Origin: Luscinia megarhynchos
Lineage: Eukaryota > Chordata > Aves > Passeriformes > Turdidae
DNA: 64,000 bases
Assembly: GCA_034336665.1 (NCBI GenBank)
Contig: CM067570.1
Location: 18,738,502-18,802,501 of the forward strand
Reading direction: 5' to 3'
How positions within the stretch are numbered: position 1 is the first letter of the stretch; each line of letters begins with the position of its first letter. Below, piece by piece: positions 42,101 through 51,770 of this stretch. The notes beneath the pieces are model-generated. The model did not search any database, had not been told where the DNA came from, and saw only the letters and a list, made by a program, of their open reading frames with translations. Made by a program: the position numbers and the translations under genes.

Positions 42101-44880
42101 CCCAAAGTGAACAGGATTGTTCTCCAGAAAATTGCTTTCTATGAATGTACTGGAGAGCTCAGACGTGCACTGGCAGAGCCCAAAATCTGCCACTCAGTCT
42201 GTGAAAGACAGTGCATTCACAAGCTGTATTTTGCCTGGAAGCCATGCTTTAGTCTCTGCTGCTTTAAGCAATTATTAGCCTCACCTGTCCTGTCTGAATT
42301 ATACCTTCAAAGTGACTTCAAAGACTGCTTCCTACTCTCTCTTACTCTGCTTGTTTATCCTTTCCCTTGTGCTGTGCTGGAAGACTGGGAAGTGGAACCC
42401 CTTGCACGTAAGTTTCTTTAAATTTACTATGCAAAAGATTTATTCTGAAAACACTGGTGTTTGTAGTTTGGGTTGGTTTCATTCTTTTAATTTGTAGTTT
42501 CTGCTTGGTATTTATCCGTTGCTTGTATTTATGTATTTAAGTAAAGACTACCTTTGAAGGATGGTTTTAATTCTAGGCTATGCATCACCTAAAACCATTC
42601 AAACCTACTATGTGTAGTATCTGTGTGCTGTTATGCTGCACTTTTTTTACATAGATAGATACATAGATACATAGATAGATGTGTGTGTGTGCATACATAT
42701 AATTTTATAGATAGATATATATATCTCAGCAGGATAAGCATCTGCTCTGTCAGCACTCAGAGCACAAACTTGAGACTGTAAATCCTTTACCTGTAGTTCT
42801 AACAATTCCACAGGAGAAAACTGAGATTGTACAGAGTTAGACCAGAGTTAGACACTTGCAGAAACACAGTGACCAGGTTAGAGATGGATATGTATGACAT
42901 ATATACAGAGGATTCATCTTCCTGCAGATCTAAACTTACTTCCTCACTTGCAATGCCATTCTTTCTATTTCTGCAATAGAAATAAGAACTATTTTTACAG
43001 CACATTACACATTTCCTATAGATATGTACTAAGTACTGCAAGATGTGTTGCATTCATATCAGATTTTAAGTGCAAAGACCCTGCTTTGTTGCTGCATTTT
43101 AAAAATAAGGAGAGCAGATCCCATGTTTAGTAGAACTGGCTACAGCATAGAATCTTATTTTGATTTTGTTCTTTGGGGCAGGACCCTAGCAGAAAAATTG
43201 GCAGTGAATCTATTAGGAGAATTTAAGTTGATGCAGTATTGTTCAGTCATCTGGTCTGCCATCACACAGATCACAGGTGCTCAGTACTGTATGCTGAGAC
43301 CATTCTCTTCTGTCTGATAAGGATATAATTCTAAGTGTATTTCTGTACTCCCACCAGGTGCAATATAAAAGTCCCTTTATATGAAAGACACTGAAGTAAC
43401 CTATTAATTGAAGCTCTGTAAATTATGGAACCAAATTTCTGACTTCAGCTGAAGTCCAGTTGCACAGGTGTCAGAACAGTGGGATTGCTAGACATTGACA
43501 TTAAAAACTTTACTTATTGGGAGCTATATGGGAAGTGCTTTTTGCTGGTTTCAAGCAGAATAGTGTCACTCAGATAATGTGATATTGCAAGGACAACACT
43601 GGGAGCCCCAAAGGCAAATGGCTGTTTCTGAGATGAGAGTGGAATTCTCATGAAGACTTTCCAGAAGAGAGGAGGATTACTGTAAGCAAAAAATTACACA
43701 CAGTGGCCCTGTTCTTTAAGTACTTTTTGTTCTTCAGGAAGAAGACTCACCATGCATTTTTCCCCTTTTGTGTCCGTTTGCTGTAGTAAAGTCAGCTGTC
43801 ATTGCGCGATTGGGGCAACCAGCACAGCATGGATTGATCATGAAGAAATTGGGATGCTCAGCTATACAAACAGGAGTAGAAGCAGGCTTAAAATGGCATC
43901 CTTAGAGCTGCATGCAGGTTAAACTTCAGACCTCTTTCTGTTGATGCTGGTTTTTTGTACCACATCTGTTGGATTCTTGCTAGTTTTGGAGATTTTCGAG
44001 ATTTTTCAAAGAAGTCAGCTGAAAATTAGCAGGAAATCCCTAGCAACTAAGGTCCATCTGTTTCTGAAACACCTTTCCAGTGACACAGTGGGGCACACAG
44101 TTGAACTGTGACTTCTGTGTTAGGGACTGAACTGGACTATGTCCACATTTTGCAAGTGCCATTCTCATCACTTGTCTGAAGTTAGAGACTGAAGTTTTAT
44201 TTCAAGCCGTACTGGTGTCTCCTCCTGCAAGCACACAGCATTGTTCCCTAGAGCCATGTGGTCTCCAGTGAGTTGGGAGATAAGGAAGTTGGATAGAACA
44301 TTTTGTATTACCAGGTCAAAGAGCAGCACTCCAAATGAAGGACAGGAAATAAAGTTGTAGTTTGTAGGAGGGCCGAGGGACTGAGCCTAGGCTGAATTTG
44401 AGAGCTTGGATTGTTTATGTTGCAATAACTGTTGTCTTCAGTTATTACAAAACCCTTTGCCTTGAGCACTTTGCCATACTACCCTCAGTGCACCAGAGCT
44501 GAGCTCTCACCCTGCCTTTGCACATGGTGTATGTATGTGCAGACATCTGTGTTTGAAGTGAGCGCAGGCAGGCAAAGGCAGAGAAGTGTGCCAGAGCTGA
44601 GATTGCCTTCAAAGCTCAAATTGAAAAACATGTGTGAATTCTCTGATTCTCTTGAACCAAAAAGCTGAGTTGTTTCCTTGCAGTCACCTCCTGCCTACTT
44701 CTTTTCCACATTCTACAGGTAGCAAAGGATGCCCGAAGTGATGTTGAGTCAAGCTCAGATGAGGAAGAAACAGTGCCTCGCTCAAAGGCCCCGCACAGCA
44801 CTGTCGCCACGAACGGGACCAGCGGTGCCAATGGGACAAACGGGTATCTTACTGCTGCCGCTTCCTCAGAGGAGCATTAA
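6070..44880 (+). CDS. CERS6-like: Ceramide synthase, CERS6-like (3' part of gene, seven exons visible)
   Basis: Ceramide synthases acylate sphinganine or sphingosine with fatty acyl-CoA in the ER membrane to make (dihydro)ceramide. Visible coding exons are 6070-6127, 19932-19982, 20725-20817, 24286-24414, 27752-27858, 41264-41420 and 44719-44880. All have AG/GT borders and compatible phases, giving 251 residues and a TAA stop. The fragment starts at [16 protein letters not shown] and covers the TLC (TRAM-LAG-CLN8) domain. The Lag1p motif is intact: the paired catalytic histidines (HH, 24307-24312), TRVGTL, LHD and a downstream Asp. The C-terminal acidic tail [13 protein letters not shown] is typical of CERS5 and CERS6. 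From memory human CERS6 is 384 residues, so about 133 N-terminal residues (first helix, Hox-like domain) lie upstream. Family assignment is firm. Paralogue assignment is less certain because identity to CERS6 looks low for a one-to-one avian orthologue. Confidence 0.93.
6128..19931 (+). other. CERS6-like intron, 13.8 kb
   Basis: The intron runs between exons 6070-6127 and 19932-19982. Apart from a short CR1 3' end (12345-12433) I recognise nothing in it. A short direct duplication of 13 bp lies at 10428-10440 and 10446-10458. Confidence 0.75.
12345..12433 (+). mobile_element. CR1 LINE, 3'-terminal fragment
   Basis: The segment runs from TGGGGTGTTCTCTGCAGGGC through GAGTTGGACTTGACAATCCT to the 3' terminus ATTCTGTGACTCTGTGATTC. 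This is the standard avian CR1 3' UTR with its tandem ATTCTRTGA end. It is 5'-truncated, as most CR1 copies are, and non-coding. Confidence 0.85.
19932..19982 (+). CDS. CERS6-like: CERS6-like exon b
   Basis: This 51-bp exon in phase 0 (acceptor CTTTCAG, donor GTAGAAG) encodes [17 protein letters not shown]. It is the luminal/membrane-edge segment with the conserved PWLWNTR..CW..YPYQ pattern of CERS5 and CERS6. Residues after CW differ from mammalian CERS6 as I remember it (SG in place of YN). Confidence 0.93.
20725..20817 (+). CDS. CERS6-like: CERS6-like exon c: second TLC membrane segment
   Basis: This 93-bp exon in phase 0 (acceptor TTTCAG, donor GTAAGA) encodes 31 residues from [10 protein letters not shown] to the conserved DVKRK. 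It includes [13 protein letters not shown], one of the best conserved ceramide synthase helices. Confidence 0.95.
21891..21929. repeat. 13-bp tandem repeat, three copies
   Basis: The unit TATGATGAATAYT starts at 21891, 21904 and 21917. It is a short, AT-rich tandem repeat in an intron. Confidence 0.75.
24286..24414 (+). CDS. CERS6-like: CERS6-like exon d: Lag1p motif and catalytic histidines
   Basis: This 129-bp exon in phase 0 (acceptor TCTAG, donor GTGAGA) encodes 43 residues from [13 protein letters not shown] to [11 protein letters not shown]. The adjacent histidines at 24307-24312, the RVGTL block, the LHD triplet (24385-24393) and the Asp at 24400-24402 are the residues of the Lag1p motif known to be needed for acyl transfer. 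All are present, so the enzyme is predicted to be active. About a quarter of positions in this exon differ from CERS6 as I recall it. Confidence 0.95.
27752..27858 (+). CDS. CERS6-like: CERS6-like exon e
   Basis: This 107-bp exon (polypyrimidine acceptor ending TTTTCAG, donor GTGAGT) starts [18 protein letters not shown] and ends RLGIYPLW. The Trp codon is split TG|G across the following 13.4-kb intron. The segment continues the Lag1p motif and the next helix. NYCKCQK carries two cysteines where I recall A and F in CERS6. Confidence 0.94.
29420..30190 (+). mobile_element. Degenerate CR1-type LINE with internal deletion
   Basis: Plus-strand similarity to the 3' half of CR1 ORF2 is visible. 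It includes the pieces around ACTTGGCCAACCTGATAACC, GGGCAGAGTGCACCCTCAGC, and [21 protein letters not shown] residues near 29960-30010, the conserved C-terminal end of the CR1 reverse transcriptase ORF. The stretch normally between the first two pieces (reverse transcriptase core) is missing at about 29498-29520. The ORF is broken by stops and frameshifts. The element runs into an LTR at its right end. Exact borders are uncertain. Confidence 0.75.
30192..30700. mobile_element. Solo LTR of an avian ERVL-like endogenous retrovirus
   Basis: The segment begins TGGTTTAACCCCAGCTG and ends CCCACACCAGCA, so it has TG...CA termini. Internal landmarks such as GAGATAAAAACAGTT, CATCCATCTCCAGGA, TGTGCACCTCCATTC and TTTCCAGCACAAATCCA match an LTR family widespread in birds that I recognise. 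No gag, pol or env sequence lies next to it. The middle appears shorter than the full LTR. The 5-bp flanks (TTTCA and TATCC) do not match as a target-site duplication, so one border may be rearranged. It is an old non-coding remnant. The exact family name needs a repeat library. Confidence 0.8.
35771..35800. repeat. CT dinucleotide microsatellite
   Basis: This is a run of TCTCTCT with one ATC interruption, about 30 bp, in a CERS6-like intron. Confidence 0.9.
39623..40070. repeat. GC-rich minisatellite, 76-bp then 44-bp period
   Basis: This is 448 bp of tandem repeats in AT-rich intronic DNA. The left part has a 76-bp higher-order unit: copies of GGTACACCGTCCCAGTGCCG start at 39661, 39737 and 39813, each made of two related half-units. 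The right part has a 44-bp unit (GGTACAGGGTCCCGGTGCC and its GCTACACGG variant) at about 39859, 39903, 39947 and 39991. Every unit contains CCCGGGATG or CGCGGGATG. Several reading frames on both strands stay open through it, which is a by-product of GC-rich composition and not evidence of a protein. Confidence 0.93.
40483..40770 (-). mobile_element. CR1 LINE 3' fragment, minus orientation
   Basis: It begins TAGAATCATAGAATGATTTG, the reverse complement of the CR1 3' terminus, and continues into the expected CR1 3' region (for example GGATGGGGAGTCTACAACCT and CCTCTCTGAGCAATCTCTTC). It is diverged and 5'-truncated. The right border is approximate. Confidence 0.85.
41264..41420 (+). CDS. CERS6-like: CERS6-like exon f: chain-length loop and last helix
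   Basis: This 157-bp exon (acceptor TTCCTAG, donor GTAAGT) completes the split Trp, then encodes 52 residues starting [16 protein letters not shown] and ending [10 protein letters not shown]. It spans the loop between the last two membrane segments (41286-41324, [13 protein letters not shown]) and the last helix with HCFWSYLI. In the CERS2/CERS5 family this loop determines which acyl-CoA is used. It is strongly changed here relative to the ESWEIVGPYPSWW pattern I recall for CERS6. Confidence 0.94.
41421..44718 (+). other. CERS6-like last intron, 3.3 kb
   Basis: The intron runs between exon f and the last coding exon. It contains the GATA/TG microsatellite at 42651-42725 and otherwise nothing recognisable. 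Confidence 0.75.
42651..42725. repeat. Compound ATAG/GT/TA microsatellite
   Basis: ATAGATAGATACATAGATAC-type tetranucleotides are followed by GTGTGTGTGTG, then ATAGATAGATATATATAT. Confidence 0.9.
44719..44880 (+). CDS. CERS6-like: CERS6-like last coding exon: acidic cytosolic tail
   Basis: This 162-bp segment (acceptor TTCTACAG) encodes 53 residues and a TAA stop. [15 protein letters not shown] (from 44725) matches the DxRSDxESSSDEE tail of CERS5/CERS6, a casein kinase 2-type acidic serine cluster that in family members is phosphorylated and modulates activity. The end of the tail contains [13 protein letters not shown], close to the NGTSGTNGYL that I recall in mammalian CERS6, followed by a different final stretch ending SSEEH. 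Confidence 0.94.
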   Translation, partial: VAKDARSDVESSSDEEETVPRSKAPHSTVATNGTSGANGTNGYLTAAASSEEH

Positions 44881-44994
44881 TCCTGCAGTTCAATCATGAG
44901 GCACGAACAGAATGAACTGTTTGCTACTGGAAGTAAATTACAAGTTGTGAATGCGGTTTATTCATGTATTTCAGCATCAGAAAAAATTAGGAGT

Positions 44995-45000
44995 ATTAAA
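44995..45000 (+). terminator. Candidate proximal poly(A) signal of CERS6-like gene
   Basis: ATTAAA lies 115 bases after the stop codon and is followed within about 35 bases by a GT-rich stretch (TGTTTGTG). A further AATAAA occurs at 46376-46381, and longer 3' UTRs are common in this family. The choice between them cannot be made from sequence alone. Confidence 0.35.
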
Positions 45001-46286
45001 GCATTCTGATAGCGCACTGCCATATTTCCTGTTTGTGAATGAAGACAGCACACCATTCTGTATACGTAGGCATGCTGTATGTGTATGTAACTGACACAAT
45101 GGGAGCAGTATTTTCACTTGTACTGTCCAAAATATTATTTATTTTTTATTCTTTTGGGAACTTCTGGACAAAAGGGAATATCCATTCTCAAACTTTGTGT
45201 CTTGGATTCTCAGTAATGAGAGCATCATGCTCAGATCTCTTCTGTCCATCCCTGTTGCTTTTGCTTAATCTGCTATAAGTAATAGTTGCTTGGTTTGTTA
45301 CTTACAGTAAGATAGAACATAGCTTTATAGATTTTAGATCTGCTTCAGATATTTTTGCTATCTTTGTGTTTTAAAATACTGGTTTTGAAATTGCTTATCA
45401 AATCACAGTTATTGTTCCTCCAAAATAATTTGGGAAAAAAAATGTGGCAATTGTGGGATATTATTTTAGCGTAATTTAAAATTCAATTTGGTGGTTAATT
45501 GCATTAGAAGTAGACTTGATTTGTTGTGCAAATACCCAAAAGCATTGTTGTCAGCACTTAGGATAAATTCATTCTTACCTTTTTTTTGGCCTTTCAATTT
45601 TTGACTTCTACAGATTTTAGTTTTTTGCAGAGATTCCATGTAAAAAGGTGTTTCTTCAAATGCACCATTCTGAATCCAGACTTAACTCCTGAAACTGTTC
45701 TTGCATATTCACCTGATTGAGAGCAGAGGTATAATGGGAAAAAAACAGCAGATGAAAAGTTCATTTCTTCCTTGGACACAGGTCAGTCTAGGTATTGTTC
45801 TCAAAATTATTGCCACTTCCTTGGCAGGGTGAAAAGAGAGGAGGCAGAAGGTCATACATTACTAGAATTAGTTTATTTTAAATGTGTGAAAACTTGAGCA
45901 AAATTCACTTCGCATAATGCGCAGCAACCTTTGAATGCTCAGCAGTATTTCATCACCTCTACAGATAAAATTAGGGGGCGTCTGTAAAATAATTTTGCAT
46001 TCCTTTTTCATCCAAGACTTACAAATAGTGTCCCAAAGAAGACAAAGTAACACCCTAAGTAAACATCTTTTTGAGCATTATATGCGTACTTCTTCCAGTC
46101 TCTAGATCAAAGTTTGATGTAGGATGCTAAAGGATCATACAACTCTTGCAGGACACTCTTCTGTGATTTGTAACAGCAGTGCCAAAAGTAGGCAGGGCTC
46201 TTGGGTAACAGACTCTATGCAACCTACTGTTCCACAGTATTGTGTGTGCACAGAACCAATGTGCTTATAGACCAAAGACTTACATG

Positions 46287-46368
46287 CATATACATACACA
46301 TATATATATGTGTGTGTGTATGTTTGTACATATACGCATATACATTCATACATACATACATATATATG
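46287..46368. repeat. Compound CATA/TA/TG microsatellite
   Basis: This is alternating CATA, TATATA and TGTGTG sequence about 80 bp long, ending in CATACATACATACATATATA. It probably lies in or just beyond the CERS6-like 3' UTR. Confidence 0.9.
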
Positions 46369-47520
46369 TTACAAAAATAAAGGAAGGAACAAACCAGGAA
46401 AAAAAAATCTTAAGCATGTCTTCTATATACAAAGGGATTGGAGTGCTGTGTTCAGCTGGAAACTTGAGCCGAGGTAATTTCTGATTCCTTCCACCTATGC
46501 AAATAGTAAAATATAGATGGTTTCTGATGCCATAAAACATGTTTAAGTATACAGACTTCATTGAAGAAAGTTGTGCTGTCACTTCTTTCTTTTGAAGACA
46601 GATTTGTCCTATTCTACTGATCAGTCTTGAAAACTTCTAAAACTTCTATTATCTGTGGAAACTCCAGTGTGTTAGGAAAAAAAGAGGTCTATGTGTTAGG
46701 AAGGAAGTGTGCTAAAAGCAAGGTTGGAATGGCATCAGTGGAAATAGTACCTCAACTTAGTAAAGGATAAAGACAAGAAAACTCAGAAATTGTAAATCAG
46801 AAAAGATCTGTCAGTTCTACTACCCACAGAACATCTTTTGAAAAAGCCAGATTACCCTGTAATCCAGCAGCTGCATAGTTTATATGTCCATGAGTACATC
46901 TGAGGGAGCAAGGGATACTTACTTAAATCTCCTTCTCCCCAGAAAGTTTCTCTGCCTCTAATTTTTTTCATCTGTCTCCTGTGCATTTGATTTCTTAGTT
47001 ATCTGCAGGACAGGTTATGCATGTCAAAATATGCTGATTGCAATAGAAAGTATCCTATCCATGGTGTTTGCAGCTGTGTAGTAATTACTGTAAAGATGAT
47101 GCCAAGATTTTAAAATAAAAACATCCTGGGATATATTAAGTTAAGATTATAATTTGTGAAATCTGACCTGCTAAAATGGTAATGGACAATATCAGTTTAA
47201 ATACACCTCTTTCATGGTGTTGATTACTACCTCCACTGAACCATTTCCCTTCTGCAAAATGGTTAAAAAAATGACATTCTGGCAAAATATTTTATCTTAC
47301 ATGAGAACAGAGTGTTGTGCTGAACTGTCAGCATGCACAACATAGACCATATGCTGCAATGCTGGTGATACCAGGGCATAGAGAAATCCCCAACAACAAT
47401 CTCTGTGCCAGAGGCCTTTTAGTCCCTGTTGGTCCTCTTCAGCAATGCTCTGTAATGTTCATTCAGATGTAGGGTCAACCCTTGGCATGATTTACCATCA
47501 TTACATATGCTGTTAGGGTA

Positions 47521-48175
47521 TCATAGAATCATACAAATTTAAGGGTTGGAAGGCACCTTGAAGATCATCTAGTCCCAACCCCCCTGCCATGAGCAGGGAC
47601 ACTTCACACTAGACCAGGTTGCTCAAGACCTTATCCAACCTGGCCTTGAACACTGCCAGGGTTGGGGCATCCACAGCTTCCCTGGACAAGTTGTTCAGTA
47701 TCTTACCACTCCTGAAGTAAAGAATTTCTTTCTAATAGCTAACCTAAACTTTACTCCTCTTTGTTCCAATCCTCGTATCAACTTCATGGCCCTTCTCTGG
47801 ATGTGCTCCAACAGTTCCATGTCCTTCTTATGCTGGGGACACCAGACCTGGCTGCAGTACTCCGGGTGGAGTTTCACAAGAGCAGAGGGACAGAATCCCC
47901 TCCCCTGCCCTGCTGTCCGCTCTCCTGTGGATGCAGGCCAGGATACATTTGGCTTTCTGGGCTGTGAGTGCACACTGATGGCTCATGTTGAGTTTTTCAT
48001 CAACCATCACCCCCAAGTCTCTCCACAGGGTTGCTCTCAATCACTTCTCAACCCAACCTGTAGGAGTGCCTGGGACTGGTACAACCCAAGAGTAGGACTT
48101 TGCACTTGACTTGCTTGAACTTCATGAGGTTTCCATCAGCCCTCCTCTCAAGCCTGTCAAGGTCCCTTGATCCCT
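47521..48175 (-). mobile_element. CR1 LINE, 3' part with decayed reverse transcriptase end
   Basis: The left edge TCATAGAATCATACAAATTT is the reverse complement of the CR1 3' terminus. Read on the minus strand it encodes CR1 ORF2 C-terminal blocks: [19 protein letters not shown] (about 48020-47960) in one frame and [20 protein letters not shown] with [16 protein letters not shown] (about 47870-47750) in another. At least one frameshift therefore separates them. It is 5'-truncated and inactive. Confidence 0.92.
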
Positions 48176-51100
48176 TAAAAGGTGCATCTGGGATTGAAAC
48201 TTTCTTTGAGGTTTCAGTCGCGTCTGTGATATGCTAAAGCATGTATGCAGTTACCTTGGTTCAGCTAACACCCAATGACATACTTCTTCCTTAAAATCCT
48301 GGCTTTATGGAGTCTGTTCTTAGCAGTCTAGGATAAACTTCATACAGATATGTCTGGAAAGTGAGGTAAGAGATTCAAATGACACGTTTGGGGAAATAGG
48401 CTAAGAGGAAGCCTTAAGAACTTCAACCTTTGCTAAACAATGACTGATCTTTCAGGCTAGAGGTTTATCATAAAAATTACTAATTCACACCTTTTTTTCT
48501 GTCTCTAGCAGGAAGGACCAAATGATTTAGTGATCAGACATGGCAGTGTGCTTTAATTCATCATTTAAACTAATGGGTGCAAAAACTTGGGCTCCATCTT
48601 CCACTCTGCAGAGAAAATGCCATGCAATTGGTTCCTCTTTCATTTGAACTTGTTTGCTTTTCTGATGAAGAACTTTGCAAGGTGCATTTGGAGGTCATCA
48701 AGTATTTAGAGGTTAATTGCACATATTTAGAATATTAACTGAAATTGTTCGCATGGTTCATGGTAAATGTGAGACCTTGAAAGGATCTGTATATTCACAC
48801 CTTTTGTAGAATTGTCATTTAGTAATTCTAGAAATGAGAGTTTGTACTCTATAACCTCTGTCTTTGAGTTCTATGCTCCTTGTTTATAGTACAGTACATG
48901 ACACAGTGGTTGAGATGTCAAAGTAGAAAAATGAGGAAATTAGAGTTTATTAGTAAATAGTAAGAATTTGTCTTCTCTCCTAGACAGCCCAGATTACAGT
49001 AAAATAAGTTTCAGGTTTCCCTTTGTGTACTGTTTCCTATATTGGTGTATTTTGTATCAAAAGAAGAATACATGGTAGATTATTGGTTTTGTTTGGTTGT
49101 TCTTCATAAAGAAAAACATTGCAGAAAATGGTAAAAATACCTGATCAAACAACAAGGGTGGACATTGGAGTCTTTTGGGTTTTGATCAATGTTAAGCAGT
49201 GCTAGTTTTAAAATACCAAAGTGCCCCATGCTGTTTCCTTGTTGCCCTTTTGTAGTTTTTTCTATCTGTTATTTAATGATTCCAGCAGAATTGGTACAGG
49301 TGTCACAGCTTCTTATCTCCTGACTCAGCCTGTGACCATTCTGTGACCGTGTGATTGCCAATGCCAAATGCTTTTTCTGAGACCCAAGTACATGCACTAA
49401 AGCTTTGCTTACAGTTAAGTGATTCTTGTCTTAAATCTGTATCTGATTCAGGTGAAAATCACTTTCTGGTTCTGAAGAGGACATGAGGGAAAGCCATGAC
49501 CCTGCAGCACATGTCACTGATGATCAATGCTGGTTGATTGAGACACTCTGTGTTTTACAGAGTGCTCTAGTAGGAAGCCTAATGCACATGTCGTTCATTT
49601 TCTCATTAACACAGCCTTCTGTATCTCAGAGGAATATGGGCTACCATTGGTTTTATACAGCTGATGCTTTGGTATTTTTTTAATCTCTTTGCTACAACTC
49701 ATTTTTGTATGTCTCCTATTGTCTACTTCCTATGACATTTGTGGGAGAGGAGTATTAAATAGTTTTTACCCTTCCTGTAATGTAGACCCTCTTAGGCCTA
49801 ACTTCAATGTTCTGCAAACTACAGTTGCCTTTAAACCATGAAGCAAAACCAGTTTGTATTACTTGTTTTGACTGGTTTTGATTTGGAACAGACACCTTCA
49901 ATAAGACAATGTTATTCTTTTTTCTCTTTTCTTTTAAAAAGCTCTAGTGGAGGTTTGGAAAGTTGGTGTACATGTATTGCCTTTAAAGATTTCTGATTGT
50001 AGTTGCAATGAAAACACAGTGTTTGAGTGTGTCTCTACAGAATTCTCAATCTTTGAAATTTCTTTCAATTAAAAAACTGGAGGAAATACCATGAAAGAAT
50101 GTTTTGGGAGTCATGTCAGTGATCACACATGACAGACAAAAGACAAGAAATATTCTTACATGAGTTTAAATGGGTGCAACAAAACACATTTTCTGGCTTC
50201 TGCTGAGCTTCAACTTTTTTCTGTTCTGGGGTTTAACTTTACACAAGCTCTCTTACCATACTGTGCATGTTGACTGCTGTGTCAGAGTGAGGCAGATGAC
50301 ACATTTTCACCTGTGTTTTCATGACAATCGTGTGCTTGGGCAACTCTTTCAGAAATGTGGTGATGTGTAGGAACTCCACTGTTCTGGATACAGTGATGCA
50401 CTAGCTAGAAGTCCTTTCGATGTTTAACTATTGTGTGGAACTTTGGGAGTTATTTTGTCTTTTATTTGACTGGGTTTGGGGTTTTTTCTAATACAGAGAA
50501 CAATTATTCCTCATAAAATCTCTGGAACCAACCAGTATTGTGGGCTATTTTAATTTGGAGACACTTTCATAATAAACATAAGTATTAGAAATGTAGTTTT
50601 TGTTTTCTTATTTTTTCTATGAGATACAGACAATGTTTTCCTTGGTCTGCACTCCTCTAGCAACTTGTCCAAGCATCCAGCCCAAAGAGAGCTAACGTTT
50701 AGCATAGAAGAACTCCTCTATAAAATTTGACAGGTAACTATTATAGATTGCTAACTGTATTATTTGAGAGAAGAATGGGTTGCTAACAGTAAAGGGAAAG
50801 AGCAGGAGCAGTTGGGAACAGTAAACCATCTTATATAAATTGCATTCACACGAACTGTGAATTTTATATTTTGATTCATTGGGATGCCATTAGCACATTT
50901 AGTAAAGGTGATCCCTAGTGTACTACAGTCCCAAGCAGTCTTTCAGAATTGTGGACTAACCTTAGACAAGGCTGTAGCCTGAAATGACAGGTAGTTGCTG
51001 CAGAGTTGCAATTGACAGCATTGAGAATTGCATGCCAGAAGAGGATTTTCCTCTTTTCTTTAGAAACATGAGTTTATCCTATGGCTTATCTACCTTTGCA

Positions 51101-51339
51101 GTAAGTGTAGGAAGATACAGGCCAATAAGTCATGCTGATATAATACTAAAAAAATACAATTACTGCATTGTCTTTCCATTGTAAGGTTATGTCATACATG
51201 GAGTTAGGCAAATTTCTCTCATTAGCTTTGCATGGGAAGTTAAGTATTAGTTGTTTGCCTGTTTTTAACCTATAAGGTAAGCATTTACATTAATGTATTG
51301 TGCTGTAACTTAGCTAGTAAGTCACCCACAAGGTCACCT

Positions 51340-51770
51340 ATCACTTCGAGCTATTCCTCGCTTAGCCAAAGGGTTTATGTATGCAGTCTTCTCTTAAAAG
51401 CCTGGATTCCTTTATGGGAATTGCAATTGTCATCAATATGAAGTGTAGCTGCTTCTGAATCAAAATAATGATACATCACTGGTGTTCCAACAGACCTGTT
51501 TCTCTGCCCAGCCAGTTATTCCAGCTGAAGCTGTGGTGTGGAAGATAATGGATAATGAAGAATTGAGCCCATGATCCAGTAGCCAATGCAAAATAATCCA
51601 TTGAGACAATTCAGTCAGAGTGTATTTCCATGTAGAGTGTTATCCATCAGTCACAAAACGGGTGAGTCAGAAGCAATTAGCATTGTTAAACATGCTGTGA
51701 CTGACCAGGAAGAAAATCACACTGATGCTAATTGTATCTTATTTCAATGAATCATTTCAGTGCATAACTA
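51340..51770. other. Possible conserved non-coding segment
   Basis: This is a repeat-free stretch with mixed composition and several homeodomain/POU-like cores (GCAATTAGCATTG, ATGCTAATTG, AATGCAAAATAATCC). It resembles vertebrate conserved non-coding DNA, but nothing here proves conservation. Confidence 0.2.
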
